24,151 nt of DNA from Euryarchaeota archaeon UBA103 (GCA_002506825.1 DAYH01000025.1:3705-27855); one strand, 5' to 3'. Shown: positions 1 to 8,540, counted from the stretch's first letter. A program made the numbers and translations. The notes: a model not told the origin generated them from the sequence alone.

Positions 1-1271
1 CCAACGAAGTAGATGTACTCGGCTGGCTCTCCAACTTTTACCCCAAGATCTGAGGCCCAGTCGGCCCTCTCGTGCGCTCCAAATCCATAAGGATTTGAGG
101 CAGATTCAATATTCCCCATAGCAGTGTTAAGGACCTCTGGGTACTCCATAGTCTCCATCATTGCATTTCTTCTTAGATCGGTTAACTTCGGAACATGCTC
201 AATGTATAGTGGGCAGACGTCTACACACGCATTGCAAGTAGTGCAGGCCCAGACTGCCTCCTCTGTGATTCTCTCAAGCATCGTTTCATCAGGCTGACCT
301 CCCGCGAGTAGTATTGGAGCATGATCATTTGCGTAGTTCCTCACATCATGAATAACCTGCATTGGATTCAATCCCTTTCCGGAGGCATAGGCAGGGCATA
401 CGTCTTGGCATCTGGCACAAGATGTACATGACCACCCGTCAATGAGTTGTCTCCAAGAATACTGATTGTAAGAGCTAACCCCAAACGAATCAATATCTAA
501 ATCTTCCAAAGGTACTGCCTTGCCATCATCTCCAGTTGCTAGTGGCCTCATTCTTGCCTTGGGTCCAGCGTCATGGAAGAAAACATTAGGAACGGCCATG
601 ACTAGGTGCATGTGCTTCGACAAAGGAATCAAGAACAGGAAGACCGATATCGCTAACATATGGGCCCAGTAAGACAGAATTACTGTTTGCTCTGAGAGTC
701 CAATTTCTGAAAACCAATACCCCAGCGGCTCCCAAAAAGAGCTTGGCGATTCAGCGGATTCGACCATGAACGATGTAGTAGTGATGGTAAAGATGAGCAA
801 TAGAATGACATTCCCTTCAAGCTGAGATTTACCCTTCAGCTTTTCAGGTGTGAAGACCACCCTTCTAGTAAGGGCACTAACACACCCGATAAGGGCCATG
901 AAGTACCCTAACTCTACCATTCCATTCCAGGGGCCGACTAAGATTGCAGGTAGTACCTTCCCGGAAAATGAATTGGCGGTAGCTAAGTCTAGCATATCCG
1001 AGGCTAGCATTAGGAAGCCCCAGAACATCAGAACATGCATAGTTCCTGCGACCTTGTCTCTGAGAACTTTCTTTTGGAACAACCAGCCAGAAAGGAATTC
1101 ACTTACTCTAGTACCCCAAGAATCAAACCTATCATCAGAAGATCCTAGCATAACTAATCTGGTAGCCTTCTGGACTTGATACGTGAAGAATCCAATTGAT
1201 ATGACCCCGATGGCCAATAGAATGTGCCAGCCATCTAGGGGGCCATATGACTGAAGTAATGGGTGTTCCAA
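1..1271 (-). CDS. HdrD-like iron-sulfur reductase with N-terminal heme b membrane domain (3' end outside window)
   Basis: This is the N-terminal 423 residues of a larger protein running off the left edge. Residues about 12-230 hold several hydrophobic segments resembling the NarI/HdrE heme b domain, with candidate heme-ligand histidines H79, H204, H220 and H222. Two ferredoxin-type clusters follow: CTSCARCQDVCP (C282, C285, C288, C292) and CTTCNACVDVCP (C343, C346, C349, C353). The family usually continues with cysteine-rich CCG domains, which here would lie outside the window. It probably passes electrons between the quinone pool and a cytoplasmic thiol, disulfide or hydroxy-acid substrate; the substrate cannot be read from the sequence. 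The start is a TTG at 1271, four bases after a GAGGGG ribosome site. No ATG or GTG lies between the upstream in-frame stop and that TTG. Domain assignment is firm; start and partner are less so. Confidence 0.82.
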   Translation of the reverse strand, partial: MEHPLLQSYGPLDGWHILLAIGVISIGFFTYQVQKATRLVMLGSSDDRFDSWGTRVSEFLSGWLFQKKVLRDKVAGTMHVLMFWGFLMLASDMLDLATANSFSGKVLPAILVGPWNGMVELGYFMALIGCVSALTRRVVFTPEKLKGKSQLEGNVILLLIFTITTTSFMVESAESPSSFWEPLGYWFSEIGLSEQTVILSYWAHMLAISVFLFLIPLSKHMHLVMAVPNVFFHDAGPKARMRPLATGDDGKAVPLEDLDIDSFGVSSYNQYSWRQLIDGWSCTSCARCQDVCPAYASGKGLNPMQVIHDVRNYANDHAPILLAGGQPDETMLERITEEAVWACTTCNACVDVCPLYIEHVPKLTDLRRNAMMETMEYPEVLNTAMGNIESASNPYGFGAHERADWASDLGVKVGEPAEYIYFV

Positions 1272-1382
1272 TATATCCCCTCGGTGCTTACTAGTAACCC
1301 TCCCAAAGAGTAGTTGGACTTGAAGGAACCGCTATTATTGACTTATGCCAATGCTCATTTCCCTTGACCACGGGCGAGAGGC

Positions 1383-2363
1383 GTGGCAAGAGCGTTCGCA
1401 CCGGGCAAATGTATCCTGTTCGGAGAGCATGCAGTGGTTTACGGGCAACCTGCAGTTGCAGTCTCAATAGAAGCTGGCGTGGAAGTTTCAATATCTGAAT
1501 CGAACAGGTGGAGCTTGGAAGGATTGCCCTTCGAACCCTCGAGGCACCCTCATATCTCTCACATCATAAATGACATTTTCAAATATTCAGGACCTCCTCT
1601 GGAAATAGATATCAAGAGTAGCCTATACTCGGCAGCGGGACTTGGATCATCTGCGGCTCTATCAAATGCAATGGGTGCGGCTCTACAGGAACTGGTAAAT
1701 CCTGAAGAAAATCTGGACTTGGTTGCACTAGCTAGGATGGGGCACTCTGCTGAAGCCAATGCTCAGAAGGGCAGAGCCAGTCCTACCGATACGGCAACCA
1801 GTGCGCTCGGGGGATGCATTGTAGTTTCTGGAAGCTCTGTCCCGGGGACGAAGCATATCTTTGACTCTGCTCTGGAAACCCCCGAAGGTAGCAGATCATG
1901 GTCAGTTGGCAGGGTCGAGATTCCAAAAATAGAGGATGTTTGGCTAGTATTAGGATTCACTGGCATAGGTTCGCCTACGGGCGAAATGGTAGAAGGAGTA
2001 TCTGAATTACTCAAGTCCAATCCACTGAAGATGGCAGAAATAGAGGCGATAGGGGAGATTACATCTAGAGGTCTCTCAGCACTTTCATCTGGCAATATGG
2101 AAGAAGTAGGCCTAGCGATGAACGCCTGTCATCATAGGTTACGAAATATCGGGGTGAGTAGCCCAGAGCTTGAAAATCTTATTTCGGCTACAGAGGGGCA
2201 TTCATTGGGAACCAAGCTAACTGGCGCAGGAGGAGGAGGATGTATGGTCTCCCTTACTAGAAACCCTCAGAGAGTAGCTGAATGCATTGAAATCGCTGGA
2301 GGTAAGCCTCTGATCTCTAAGTTTGGCTCTGGAGGAGCTCGAATACTAATGAAAGAAAATTGA
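1383..2363 (+). CDS. mvk: Mevalonate kinase (GHMP kinase family)
   Basis: It phosphorylates mevalonate with ATP at the entry of the archaeal isoprenoid-lipid pathway in the cytoplasm. All three GHMP motifs are present: APGKCILFGEHAVVYG at residues 6-21, the ATP loop GLGSSAA at 86-92, and KLTGAGGGGCMVSL at 278-291. The mevalonate-kinase-specific SPTDTATSALGG includes candidate catalytic Asp136. At 326 residues it is full length for archaeal enzymes. The start is GTG at 1383, directly before the family's usual N-terminus; the nearby upstream ATGs are out of frame. The upstream gene is divergent, 111 bp away. The next gene (tbp) has its own promoter, so the two are probably not strictly co-regulated. 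No other mevalonate pathway genes are in the window. Confidence 0.93.
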   Translation: MARAFAPGKCILFGEHAVVYGQPAVAVSIEAGVEVSISESNRWSLEGLPFEPSRHPHISHIINDIFKYSGPPLEIDIKSSLYSAAGLGSSAALSNAMGAALQELVNPEENLDLVALARMGHSAEANAQKGRASPTDTATSALGGCIVVSGSSVPGTKHIFDSALETPEGSRSWSVGRVEIPKIEDVWLVLGFTGIGSPTGEMVEGVSELLKSNPLKMAEIEAIGEITSRGLSALSSGNMEEVGLAMNACHHRLRNIGVSSPELENLISATEGHSLGTKLTGAGGGGCMVSLTRNPQRVAECIEIAGGKPLISKFGSGGARILMKEN

Positions 2364-2392
2364 GCTATGGCTAATTTTACTGACTGATATCG

Positions 2393-2400
2393 TTTATAAG
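2393..2400 (+). promoter_or_regulatory. TATA box for tbp, predicted leaderless transcript
   Basis: TTTATAAG lies 22-29 bases before the tbp ATG at 2422, so initiation about 25 bases downstream would fall at or next to the start codon. There is no Shine-Dalgarno sequence in the GTGCGCGACCC just before the ATG. Both facts point to a leaderless mRNA. A second TATA-like string, AATATAAG, at 2404-2411 is too close to the start codon to be the main box. Confidence 0.65.
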
Positions 2401-2421
2401 GAGAATATAAGTGCGCGACCC

Positions 2422-3150
2422 ATGCTAAGCGATGAAGAACGCCTAACTGTAGTGAATGTTGTAGCGTCGACAAGAGTTGCCGAGGAGCTTGATCTCCCGG
2501 ATATAGCGATTCAATTGAATTGCGAATATGAGCCCGAACAATTCCCAGGAGTTGTCTATCGAGTCGTAGATCCCAAACTGGCGATACTGATGTTCAGATC
2601 TGGCAGAGCAGTATGCACTGGTGGGAAGAATCAGCAAAATATCGAGACGGGAATTGAGAGAATGATTGGAGATCTCAGAGCAGCAGGAATCTCAACTTGG
2701 GATGTTGCGGATGTAGATATTGAAGTTCAGAATATGGTTGCTACATATTCCCTGTTCTTCCCTGAAGACTACACTGGAGTTGCTAAGATGGATGATATCA
2801 ACACCAAGGTTATCGATGATGCGGGCGGGATAAGAGCGGCTACTGACGAAGAAGTTGAGAATGAGGACTCGAGGATTAGGGGGATCAAGCAAGGAGAGCC
2901 CTTAGCCGCGCTTCCTAGGAGGCTTAATCTGAACAATCTAACTTTCCACCTGCCGTTTGACAAGGTCGAGTACGAACCTGAGCAGTTCCCGGGGCTCATT
3001 TACAGGTTAGATTACCCCAAGGTAGTTTGCCTAATCTTCGGAAGTGGTAAGATGGTTATTACCGGAGCTAGGGCGAAGGATCAGATTCTTGAGGCAGTTC
3101 AGTTCATCCAAGATGAGCTAGCAGATTTGCCAGATTACAGGGCGATGTAA
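2422..3150 (+). CDS. tbp: TATA-box-binding protein with a 55-residue insertion in repeat 2
   Basis: This general transcription factor binds and bends the TATA box and recruits TFB. Both pseudo-repeats are clear: repeat 1 from VVNVVAS (residues 10-16) through EYEPEQFPG (35-43), and repeat 2 from VQNMV (102-106) through EYEPEQFPG (183-191). The four DNA-intercalating phenylalanines appear conserved as F41/F58 and F189/F206. The protein is 242 residues against roughly 180-190 for typical archaeal TBP. The excess is an acidic, loop-like stretch at about 110-164, between the first strand and first helix of repeat 2. In other archaeal TBPs the Asn of QNMV and the EYEPEQFPG box are about 24 residues apart; here they are 79 apart. 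The ATG start is supported by TATA spacing. Identity is very secure; the function of the insertion is unknown. Confidence 0.95.
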   Translation: MLSDEERLTVVNVVASTRVAEELDLPDIAIQLNCEYEPEQFPGVVYRVVDPKLAILMFRSGRAVCTGGKNQQNIETGIERMIGDLRAAGISTWDVADVDIEVQNMVATYSLFFPEDYTGVAKMDDINTKVIDDAGGIRAATDEEVENEDSRIRGIKQGEPLAALPRRLNLNNLTFHLPFDKVEYEPEQFPGLIYRLDYPKVVCLIFGSGKMVITGARAKDQILEAVQFIQDELADLPDYRAM

Positions 3151-3180
3151 TCGAGACGGGTACAGTCACATTGATTTGTA

Positions 3181-3199
3181 GCATCTACATAGGAGATGC
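3181..3199 (+). promoter_or_regulatory. Hairpin with Shine-Dalgarno before the PKD surface-protein start
   Basis: GCATCT (3181-3186) and AGATGC (3194-3199) form a perfect 6-bp inverted repeat that abuts the ATG at 3200. The 7-base loop together with the right arm contains the ribosome site AGGAGATG. Folding would partly mask the site. This is seen in sequence; a regulatory role is inference. Confidence 0.35.
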
Positions 3200-6100
3200 A
3201 TGAGTAAGCCCCTCGCGTCAGCGATTATCGTAGTGATTCTTCTTTCTTCGCAATGCATCTTGATGCTACATTCCGATGAAATGAATGGCATAGATGAGGA
3301 AAGCTCCAAGCTAGAATCATCCAGTAGGAATACTGCAATAACAGATATTCCTACTTGGGAAGTTGGAGATAGATGGCTATACGATGGCTATCTTGACGTT
3401 GGCGAATTCGTCAGCTCATCAGGCGTATCTACAAATGTACAATACCTTACTGGTACACTAGATAGAACGGTAACGGACATCTACACAATGAATGTAGATA
3501 ATCGCTCTACGCTGGTTTATGAGGCCGAGTCTATCGGTACGTATGATGCCTCGAATGTGGATCTAGACGGGAATACTGGCGATTTAGAGATAGAGATGCA
3601 AACCACTGAATTAGTGCGTGCATCGGACTTGGCTGTTATCGAACAAGAGGCGACCATAGACATAGACTTCGGGTACAGAATTTTCTTCTGGACGATAAAT
3701 ATCGATGTAGCAGAATTGACGATTACTCAGACATACTCGCCCCCTACAGAAGGATATGATTTCCCACTATCTGTTGGAGACTATTGGTCATCTAGCTACT
3801 ACCAAGAGACAGATTATGAGGGTTCGAGTGACTTCGTGGACATCCCTGAAGATAGTCAGTCAAGTGAATCTAGGAGTTGGCAGGTAATGAGTAAGGGGGC
3901 CCCTGGTACTTCTTTTGCTAGCTGTCAGCAATCCTACAATGTAACAACCTTCGATTCGAATGGTTCCGCAGATGGCTACAGATGGTTCTGTCCAGCGGCC
4001 AGAGGGGACGTTTCATCTAGTACAGATATCATCGATGGAATCAATGCATTCCACGAGCTTCAGACGTACCAAGCTGGGAGAAGTAAGGAGATCTCGATTG
4101 AGTTTGAGTATCCCCTTTCCCCTTTAGACTTCGATACATCAGCATGGGCGAATGTGACACAAAATGGGCAACCAGTTTCAGGACAGGAGTTACAGTTCAG
4201 ATATGGAATTGAGGGAGATGTGAGAACCGTGACGACATCGGCAAACGGTTCTGCCAATATAGGCTTCAATACAGGTCATTCTGTCGATGACTCGACCGGG
4301 GGGAGTGAGACTGGGAGTCATGGAATTATTGCATGGATTCCCTCACAGAAGATAGTTGGTGCTTCAACAATAACGATCGACCAGAACGTCAGCACGATCG
4401 ATTTGGTCGCACTCTCCGAAGGGGTAACTGTAGAGAGGACCAGAGGGCAGTCTACTACTACTCTGGCTTCTTCCACTGGCTTCAATGCCGTTCCCGGAGA
4501 TATTCTAAAATTCTATGTCCCTATACAGAACAGGGGCCTAATGACCTCTCCATCGACAACAATGAATGTTGTTTCTCCTGATGGTTCTGTACAAACTGTT
4601 CAGGTACCATCTCTTGATAGTCTCGCGCAAGCCGTAGTAGAGGTAAACTGGACGGTACGTAATTCCCATCCTATCGGCGAAATCACTCTGTCTTTCCAAG
4701 TCGATCCTGATGGGTTGATTTCTGATGATGGAGACAGGGCCAACAACAATGGAGTGTTTTCGTTGTTTATTGGAAGGCTTCCAATAGCCTCTCTGAGTAT
4801 GCCAACTCAGTCCATGACTAAGTCTGAAGTGGTCATCGATAGTGGTGCCTCTTACGATGAGGACGGTGGAGAGTTGACTTGTGATTTTACCGTGTCTATA
4901 CCCGATGGGAGTTTTGTTTCATCATCGGAAGAAGACTGTATCTTCGAGTATGCATGGGATGATGATGGGACATACGATGTTCAACTGTCTATCACGGATG
5001 ATGAAAACGATGAAGTTGTGATTGTCCAGAGTATAGAGATTCTCAATAGGCCTCCGGAGATCACCATTAGTTCTGAGTATGATTGGACCTACGTCCTCTC
5101 TCCAATTCAATTCAATGTCGAGGAGCGGAGTGACATTGACACGCAGACTCCGCAGGCTCCGATGGATATCCTATGGGATTCTTCGTACCCTTGTGATGAA
5201 GGCCAGGTCGGAGTCTATTGCACTGTGACGCCAGAAGTTGAGGGCAACTACACTATCAGAGTCGAGGCTGTAGATGATGATGATGACACAGGATATTCAA
5301 ACAAAACAATAGAGGTTAGGAATATTGCACCCACTAATCCTCGTGCTGAAATATGGATGGGCGGAAACAGAATGATACCTGATAGTAGGGGAGTGTACCT
5401 TGCTAATGAGGGAGACTTGTTGACCTTTGAAGGGTTTGCAGATGATTCTCAGAACGATTTGGGCACCCTATTGCACATATGGAATCCAGATGCAGAAAAT
5501 AATCCAGATCTGGTTATCACTTATGAGGGGAGGAAAAGTACTGTAGAACATACATATCATACATCAGGATTGCACCTAGCAACTCTTCAGGTGGTAGATA
5601 ATGATGGAGCTAGTACTGAGTCACTAATCGTCCCTATAGAAATACAGAATATTGATCCCCAGATTACCCCTCTTGCACCTCCCCTTCCTGCGGCCGAGGA
5701 CTCTGTTATTTCTCTGACAGTAAGTACTATTGATACCTCAGGAGATCTATTGACATTGAGGAATTGCTTTGACTTAGATCCTCTGACGAACTCTGATGAT
5801 TCCGAGGGGTCCTCGGATGATTGCGACGTTGAATCACTGATACTGGAGAGATCCTGGCCCGACGCAACTACCGCTCCGACCATGATTGTGTTTCATGTGA
5901 CCGATGACGATGGGAGTATGGCAATAATCGAAATTCCAATTGATATAAGAAATGTTAATCCTGAGCCAAGAGCTTCCGTAAGTACGTTCTCTCCTACTGA
6001 AGGAGATGTGGTTTTCTTCAGTGCCAATGGGACAACTGATTCGTCCCATGACATGGAAATCCTGCTGTACAACTGGGATATGGACACATCGGTTGACAGT

Positions 6101-6739
6101 GATGGTGATGGGAATGCGGCGAATGACATTGACATCCAAGGGAAGTGGATTGAGTGGACATTCACTGGCTCAGGCAGTAGAACTGTCAGTATGACTGCTG
6201 TAGATGAAGGCCCGGGCTCCTCAATCACTCTTACAGTAATTGTCTCAGAAGCTCCATTCAGCCTAGGCGAGTTCATGGCATCATATGGATTGGTAATCAT
6301 AGTAATAGCCATCATTTCCATAGCTGGGGCAGTCTTTGTAATCAGGAATAGGCAGAGCGGTGTGAGATCTCTTGACCCACGGTTTGATCAGACTAGTAGA
6401 TTGAAGAGGGTGTCCATGGATGATGCATTTGATGATCCTGAATATGACCCATTCGATGATCAGAGTAGGAAGGATGGGCCAAAAGCCGTTTCTGAGGAAT
6501 CGGATGAAAATCTGTCCGATAATAAGACAGGTGGAGATGGCGATTCAGAATCAGTAGAAGTAATAATTCCTGACGATGTAAGTAGTATTCTGCTGGATTC
6601 GAAGGGATTGGATGAAGATGGGGCTCTCGAGGAAATTGAAGAAGAGTCGCAGTCTGAGGATGATCCTTCGGAGAGCGTCGCTATGTCGCTAGAAGACGCT
6701 TTGGATGATGAAGATATAGAAGCACTCTTTGAGGAGTAG
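3200..6739 (+). CDS. Large secreted/anchored PKD-repeat surface protein with acidic cytoplasmic tail
   Basis: An 1179-residue type I membrane protein. Residues 8-23 are a hydrophobic signal sequence. WEVGDRWLY at 53-61 opens an N-terminal beta-rich domain like the start of the lipoprotein at 13257. A CARDB-like region covers about 433-525. Several PKD/Ig-like beta-sandwich repeats follow to about 1017, with typical aspartate-rich signatures (DGTYDVQLSITDD, HTYHTSGLHLATLQVVDNDG) and many N-glycosylation-type sequons. One transmembrane helix spans about 1031-1048. The last ~130 residues are cytoplasmic and dominated by Asp, Glu and Ser. It probably forms part of the cell envelope or an adhesion structure; the ligand is unknown. 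The start is ATG 3200 after AGGAGATG. The stop overlaps the next gene's start by one base, so a SepF-like protein is translationally coupled. Repeat boundaries are approximate. Confidence 0.88.
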   Translation: MSKPLASAIIVVILLSSQCILMLHSDEMNGIDEESSKLESSSRNTAITDIPTWEVGDRWLYDGYLDVGEFVSSSGVSTNVQYLTGTLDRTVTDIYTMNVDNRSTLVYEAESIGTYDASNVDLDGNTGDLEIEMQTTELVRASDLAVIEQEATIDIDFGYRIFFWTINIDVAELTITQTYSPPTEGYDFPLSVGDYWSSSYYQETDYEGSSDFVDIPEDSQSSESRSWQVMSKGAPGTSFASCQQSYNVTTFDSNGSADGYRWFCPAARGDVSSSTDIIDGINAFHELQTYQAGRSKEISIEFEYPLSPLDFDTSAWANVTQNGQPVSGQELQFRYGIEGDVRTVTTSANGSANIGFNTGHSVDDSTGGSETGSHGIIAWIPSQKIVGASTITIDQNVSTIDLVALSEGVTVERTRGQSTTTLASSTGFNAVPGDILKFYVPIQNRGLMTSPSTTMNVVSPDGSVQTVQVPSLDSLAQAVVEVNWTVRNSHPIGEITLSFQVDPDGLISDDGDRANNNGVFSLFIGRLPIASLSMPTQSMTKSEVVIDSGASYDEDGGELTCDFTVSIPDGSFVSSSEEDCIFEYAWDDDGTYDVQLSITDDENDEVVIVQSIEILNRPPEITISSEYDWTYVLSPIQFNVEERSDIDTQTPQAPMDILWDSSYPCDEGQVGVYCTVTPEVEGNYTIRVEAVDDDDDTGYSNKTIEVRNIAPTNPRAEIWMGGNRMIPDSRGVYLANEGDLLTFEGFADDSQNDLGTLLHIWNPDAENNPDLVITYEGRKSTVEHTYHTSGLHLATLQVVDNDGASTESLIVPIEIQNIDPQITPLAPPLPAAEDSVISLTVSTIDTSGDLLTLRNCFDLDPLTNSDDSEGSSDDCDVESLILERSWPDATTAPTMIVFHVTDDDGSMAIIEIPIDIRNVNPEPRASVSTFSPTEGDVVFFSANGTTDSSHDMEILLYNWDMDTSVDSDGDGNAANDIDIQGKWIEWTFTGSGSRTVSMTAVDEGPGSSITLTVIVSEAPFSLGEFMASYGLVIIVIAIISIAGAVFVIRNRQSGVRSLDPRFDQTSRLKRVSMDDAFDDPEYDPFDDQSRKDGPKAVSEESDENLSDNKTGGDGDSESVEVIIPDDVSSILLDSKGLDEDGALEEIEEESQSEDDPSESVAMSLEDALDDEDIEALFEE

Positions 6740-7224
6740 TGCTCGGGCGTCATGTGGCTAACCTGTTTAGACTACTTGGATTGCCTGATCCTTCGAAAGC
6801 AATAGCATCTAGCTCTAAGAGAAAAATAGTTTCCACTGATCCAGGGCCACAAGAGGGTGATCTTCATATTGACTTAGGCGAAATGAAGTGGTCAGAAAGA
6901 ACGATGAGGCATACTCCGAGTGCATCTAGGAATGTAATTTATCTCAAACCGGATGGATTAAACAGGCTGTCCCTAGAGGGAATGTCGGTACCACTATCCA
7001 GAGGTTGTATGGTAATCGTAGACCTGGGCTCTCTGGCCCATATGCCTAGTCAGAAAGATGTCTGTAAGAGAAGAGTCCAAGAAATGTCTGAGCGGCTTGG
7101 ACTACACGCCTTCGCAATAAATGAGGATGATTCGTTACTGATGGTACCGGGAGCGATGATGAGGGTTGATACGACAAAATATGAGCTTGGAATAGGTGGA
7201 AATGGTCAATTGTCCGAGTCTTGA
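6739..7224 (+). CDS. sepF: SepF-like cell division protein
   Basis: A 161-residue cytoplasmic protein. Residues 1-14 (MLGRHVANLFRLLG) could form a short amphipathic membrane-targeting helix. A low-complexity linker follows, then a SepF-type domain at about 65-145: NVIYLKPDGLNRLSLEG, then GCMVIVDLGSLA, a helix, and a closing strand SLLMVPGAMMRV. In archaea SepF is the known membrane anchor for FtsZ. The GTG start at 6739 shares its first base with the TAG of the PKD surface-protein gene, and the ribosome site GAGGAG (6731-6736) lies inside that gene, so translation should be coupled. The 3' end overlaps the converging gene at 7206 by 19 bases. Identification rests on pattern similarity, so a diverged relative of SepF is possible. 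Confidence 0.7.
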   Translation: MLGRHVANLFRLLGLPDPSKAIASSSKRKIVSTDPGPQEGDLHIDLGEMKWSERTMRHTPSASRNVIYLKPDGLNRLSLEGMSVPLSRGCMVIVDLGSLAHMPSQKDVCKRRVQEMSERLGLHAFAINEDDSLLMVPGAMMRVDTTKYELGIGGNGQLSES

Positions 7225-7448
7225 TTATCGGGTTCGAAGTCCACTGGGCCATCTTCCAACCAGGAGTCCAAATCTCCAGCGGCGACTTCCTCGGCTGCAT
7301 GTGCGGTAAAATCTCTGTAGATGGTCCACTTGAGTATGGTCTCTTCATCTTCTCCTCTCTTGCTTTTTCTCCTTATCGACTCATTAGCATAAGTCACACA
7401 CCTTCTTAGGAATCTCTCAACCAAATCTCTTCTTTGATTCGCTTCCAT
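7206..7448 (-). CDS. Small hypothetical protein, last gene of the nth-bcp run
   Basis: About 80 residues, charged and mostly helical, rich in Arg/Glu in the first half (RRDLVERFLRR) and acidic at the C-terminus (WLEDGPVDFEPDNQDSDN). No family is recognised, and no signal sequence or membrane segment is seen. The ATG at 7448 is four bases downstream of the bcp stop and follows a GAGTGAG ribosome-site-like string. A TTG at 7460 would add four residues and overlap bcp. Tight spacing places it in the same transcript as the upstream genes on this strand. Confidence 0.6.
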   Translation of the reverse strand: MEANQRRDLVERFLRRCVTYANESIRRKSKRGEDEETILKWTIYRDFTAHAAEEVAAGDLDSWLEDGPVDFEPDNQDSDN

Positions 7449-7452
7449 AATC

Positions 7453-7935
7453 TCACTCAATCCCTAGATCCGCCATTAGCTGATCGACGTGCCCCTTTGT
7501 TCTGACCTTGTACCCCACCCATGACAGTTTGCCTTCTTGGGAAATAGCGAATGTTGATCTGAGAGTCCCCATGTATGTCTTTCCGTACATGCTCTTCTCC
7601 CTCCAAGTGCCGTACAAAGTATGCAACTCTGCATCTTCATCCACAATCAAGTCAAAAGGCAAACCGTGTTTATCGATAAATTTCTCATGTGATTTTGCTG
7701 GGTCGGTGGAAACTCCCACTACGGTCCAGGAGTTATTCGATATTCTACCAAAGTTATCCCTGAAATCGCAAGCTTGGGTGGTGCAACCAGGAGTGTTGTC
7801 CCGAGGGTAGAAGTAGAGAATAACTCCCTTCCCAGAAGCTAATGTCTTTGAAAGGCTGAACTTAGAGCCATCTGTCAAGGATGCTTGAAAATCAGGTGCT
7901 TTTTCTCCGACTACTAATGTGGCTACTTCGCTCAT
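7453..7935 (-). CDS. bcp: Peroxiredoxin of the PrxQ/Bcp family
   Basis: A thiol peroxidase that reduces H2O2 and organic hydroperoxides. Peroxidatic Cys51 lies in the TPGCTTQACDFRD motif and resolving Cys56 is five residues later, the atypical 2-Cys PrxQ arrangement. About 160 residues is usual for the family. The thioredoxin-fold strand ILYFYPRD and the conserved VVGVSTDPAKSHEKF also match. ATG 7935 is preferred because a GTGGGA ribosome-site-like string precedes it and MSEVATLVVGEKAPDF fits the family. A GTG at 7944 would add three residues. It lies in a compact minus-strand run with endonuclease III, which suggests a shared oxidative-damage role. The reductant could be the thioredoxin system, with a TrxR at 21274 in this window. 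Confidence 0.93.
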   Translation of the reverse strand: MSEVATLVVGEKAPDFQASLTDGSKFSLSKTLASGKGVILYFYPRDNTPGCTTQACDFRDNFGRISNNSWTVVGVSTDPAKSHEKFIDKHGLPFDLIVDEDAELHTLYGTWREKSMYGKTYMGTLRSTFAISQEGKLSWVGYKVRTKGHVDQLMADLGIE

Positions 7936-7960
7936 GTTTCCCACTCTGCCACTAGGTTCT

Positions 7961-8533
7961 TCAAGGCTTTTCTCTGTCGATATGAGAATTCACTATGATA
8001 CTGGTAGGGATTTTTGGAGGACTACTAAATCCAAATGGCTTGGAAAATGATGTTTTGCCGAATTTACCGAATTTAGAATCTGGAGTGTTTGCCTCAGCAT
8101 GGAAAACTCTTGAGATTCCCCTGATTGAGTACCATTCTCTGCTCCCATCTCGAGCAGTTCCATATGTGCTTGAGCCAAAAATAGCCTTTCCGAAGAGGTT
8201 CTCTATGGAGGAGATGAACCACAGAGGCCTAGGGAACGGGAGGGGGAATGTCATGCCCCAAGACATAGAGACGTCCAGATAATCTGTTTCAATTGAGATT
8301 TTTTTTCCATTCCTATTAACGATAATATCAGTAATTTTTACATCATCGAAATCATATAAGGATGAAACAAAATCAGCATGTTCGGAAGAGGGGGACAACA
8401 GGACTCTACTACCATCTGGTTTGGACCACATTATATTGGTGAATGGGCCCAAAGGTGATTCGATCCAGTCTCCAATAACCATGGAATCCCCACTTTCGAA
8501 ACCTGATGAAGTTATCCTACCGCGAAAAATCAT
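7961..8533 (-). CDS. Uncharacterised 190-residue protein between nth and bcp
   Basis: A soluble protein with no clear signal sequence. It starts MIFRGRITSSG, and SPLGPFTNIMWSKPDG and VLLSPSSEHADFV read like conserved motifs. The pattern FRGRI...GDW...SP.GPF...M...DG...L.P....A.FV resembles, from memory, a hypothetical family common in Actinobacteria; no function is known to me. The frame extends upstream into nth, but the ATG at 8533 is far more likely. It avoids a 98-base overlap and lies eight bases after the nth stop, with AGGTAG in front as ribosome site. Neighbours are endonuclease III (upstream) and peroxiredoxin (downstream) on the same strand. Confidence 0.72.
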   Translation of the reverse strand: MIFRGRITSSGFESGDSMVIGDWIESPLGPFTNIMWSKPDGSRVLLSPSSEHADFVSSLYDFDDVKITDIIVNRNGKKISIETDYLDVSMSWGMTFPLPFPRPLWFISSIENLFGKAIFGSSTYGTARDGSREWYSIRGISRVFHAEANTPDSKFGKFGKTSFSKPFGFSSPPKIPTSIIVNSHIDREKP

Positions 8534-8540
8534 CAATTTA

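Noticed and set aside
850..1179. Plus-strand open frame of 109 codons near the left edge
   Set aside because: It opposes the clearly coding heme b / HdrD-like gene, and its product shows no recognisable features.
5893..6321. Minus-strand open frame of 142 codons
   Set aside because: Antisense to the PKD surface protein. Its apparent Ser/Ile-rich protein is the reverse reading of aspartate-rich PKD codons.
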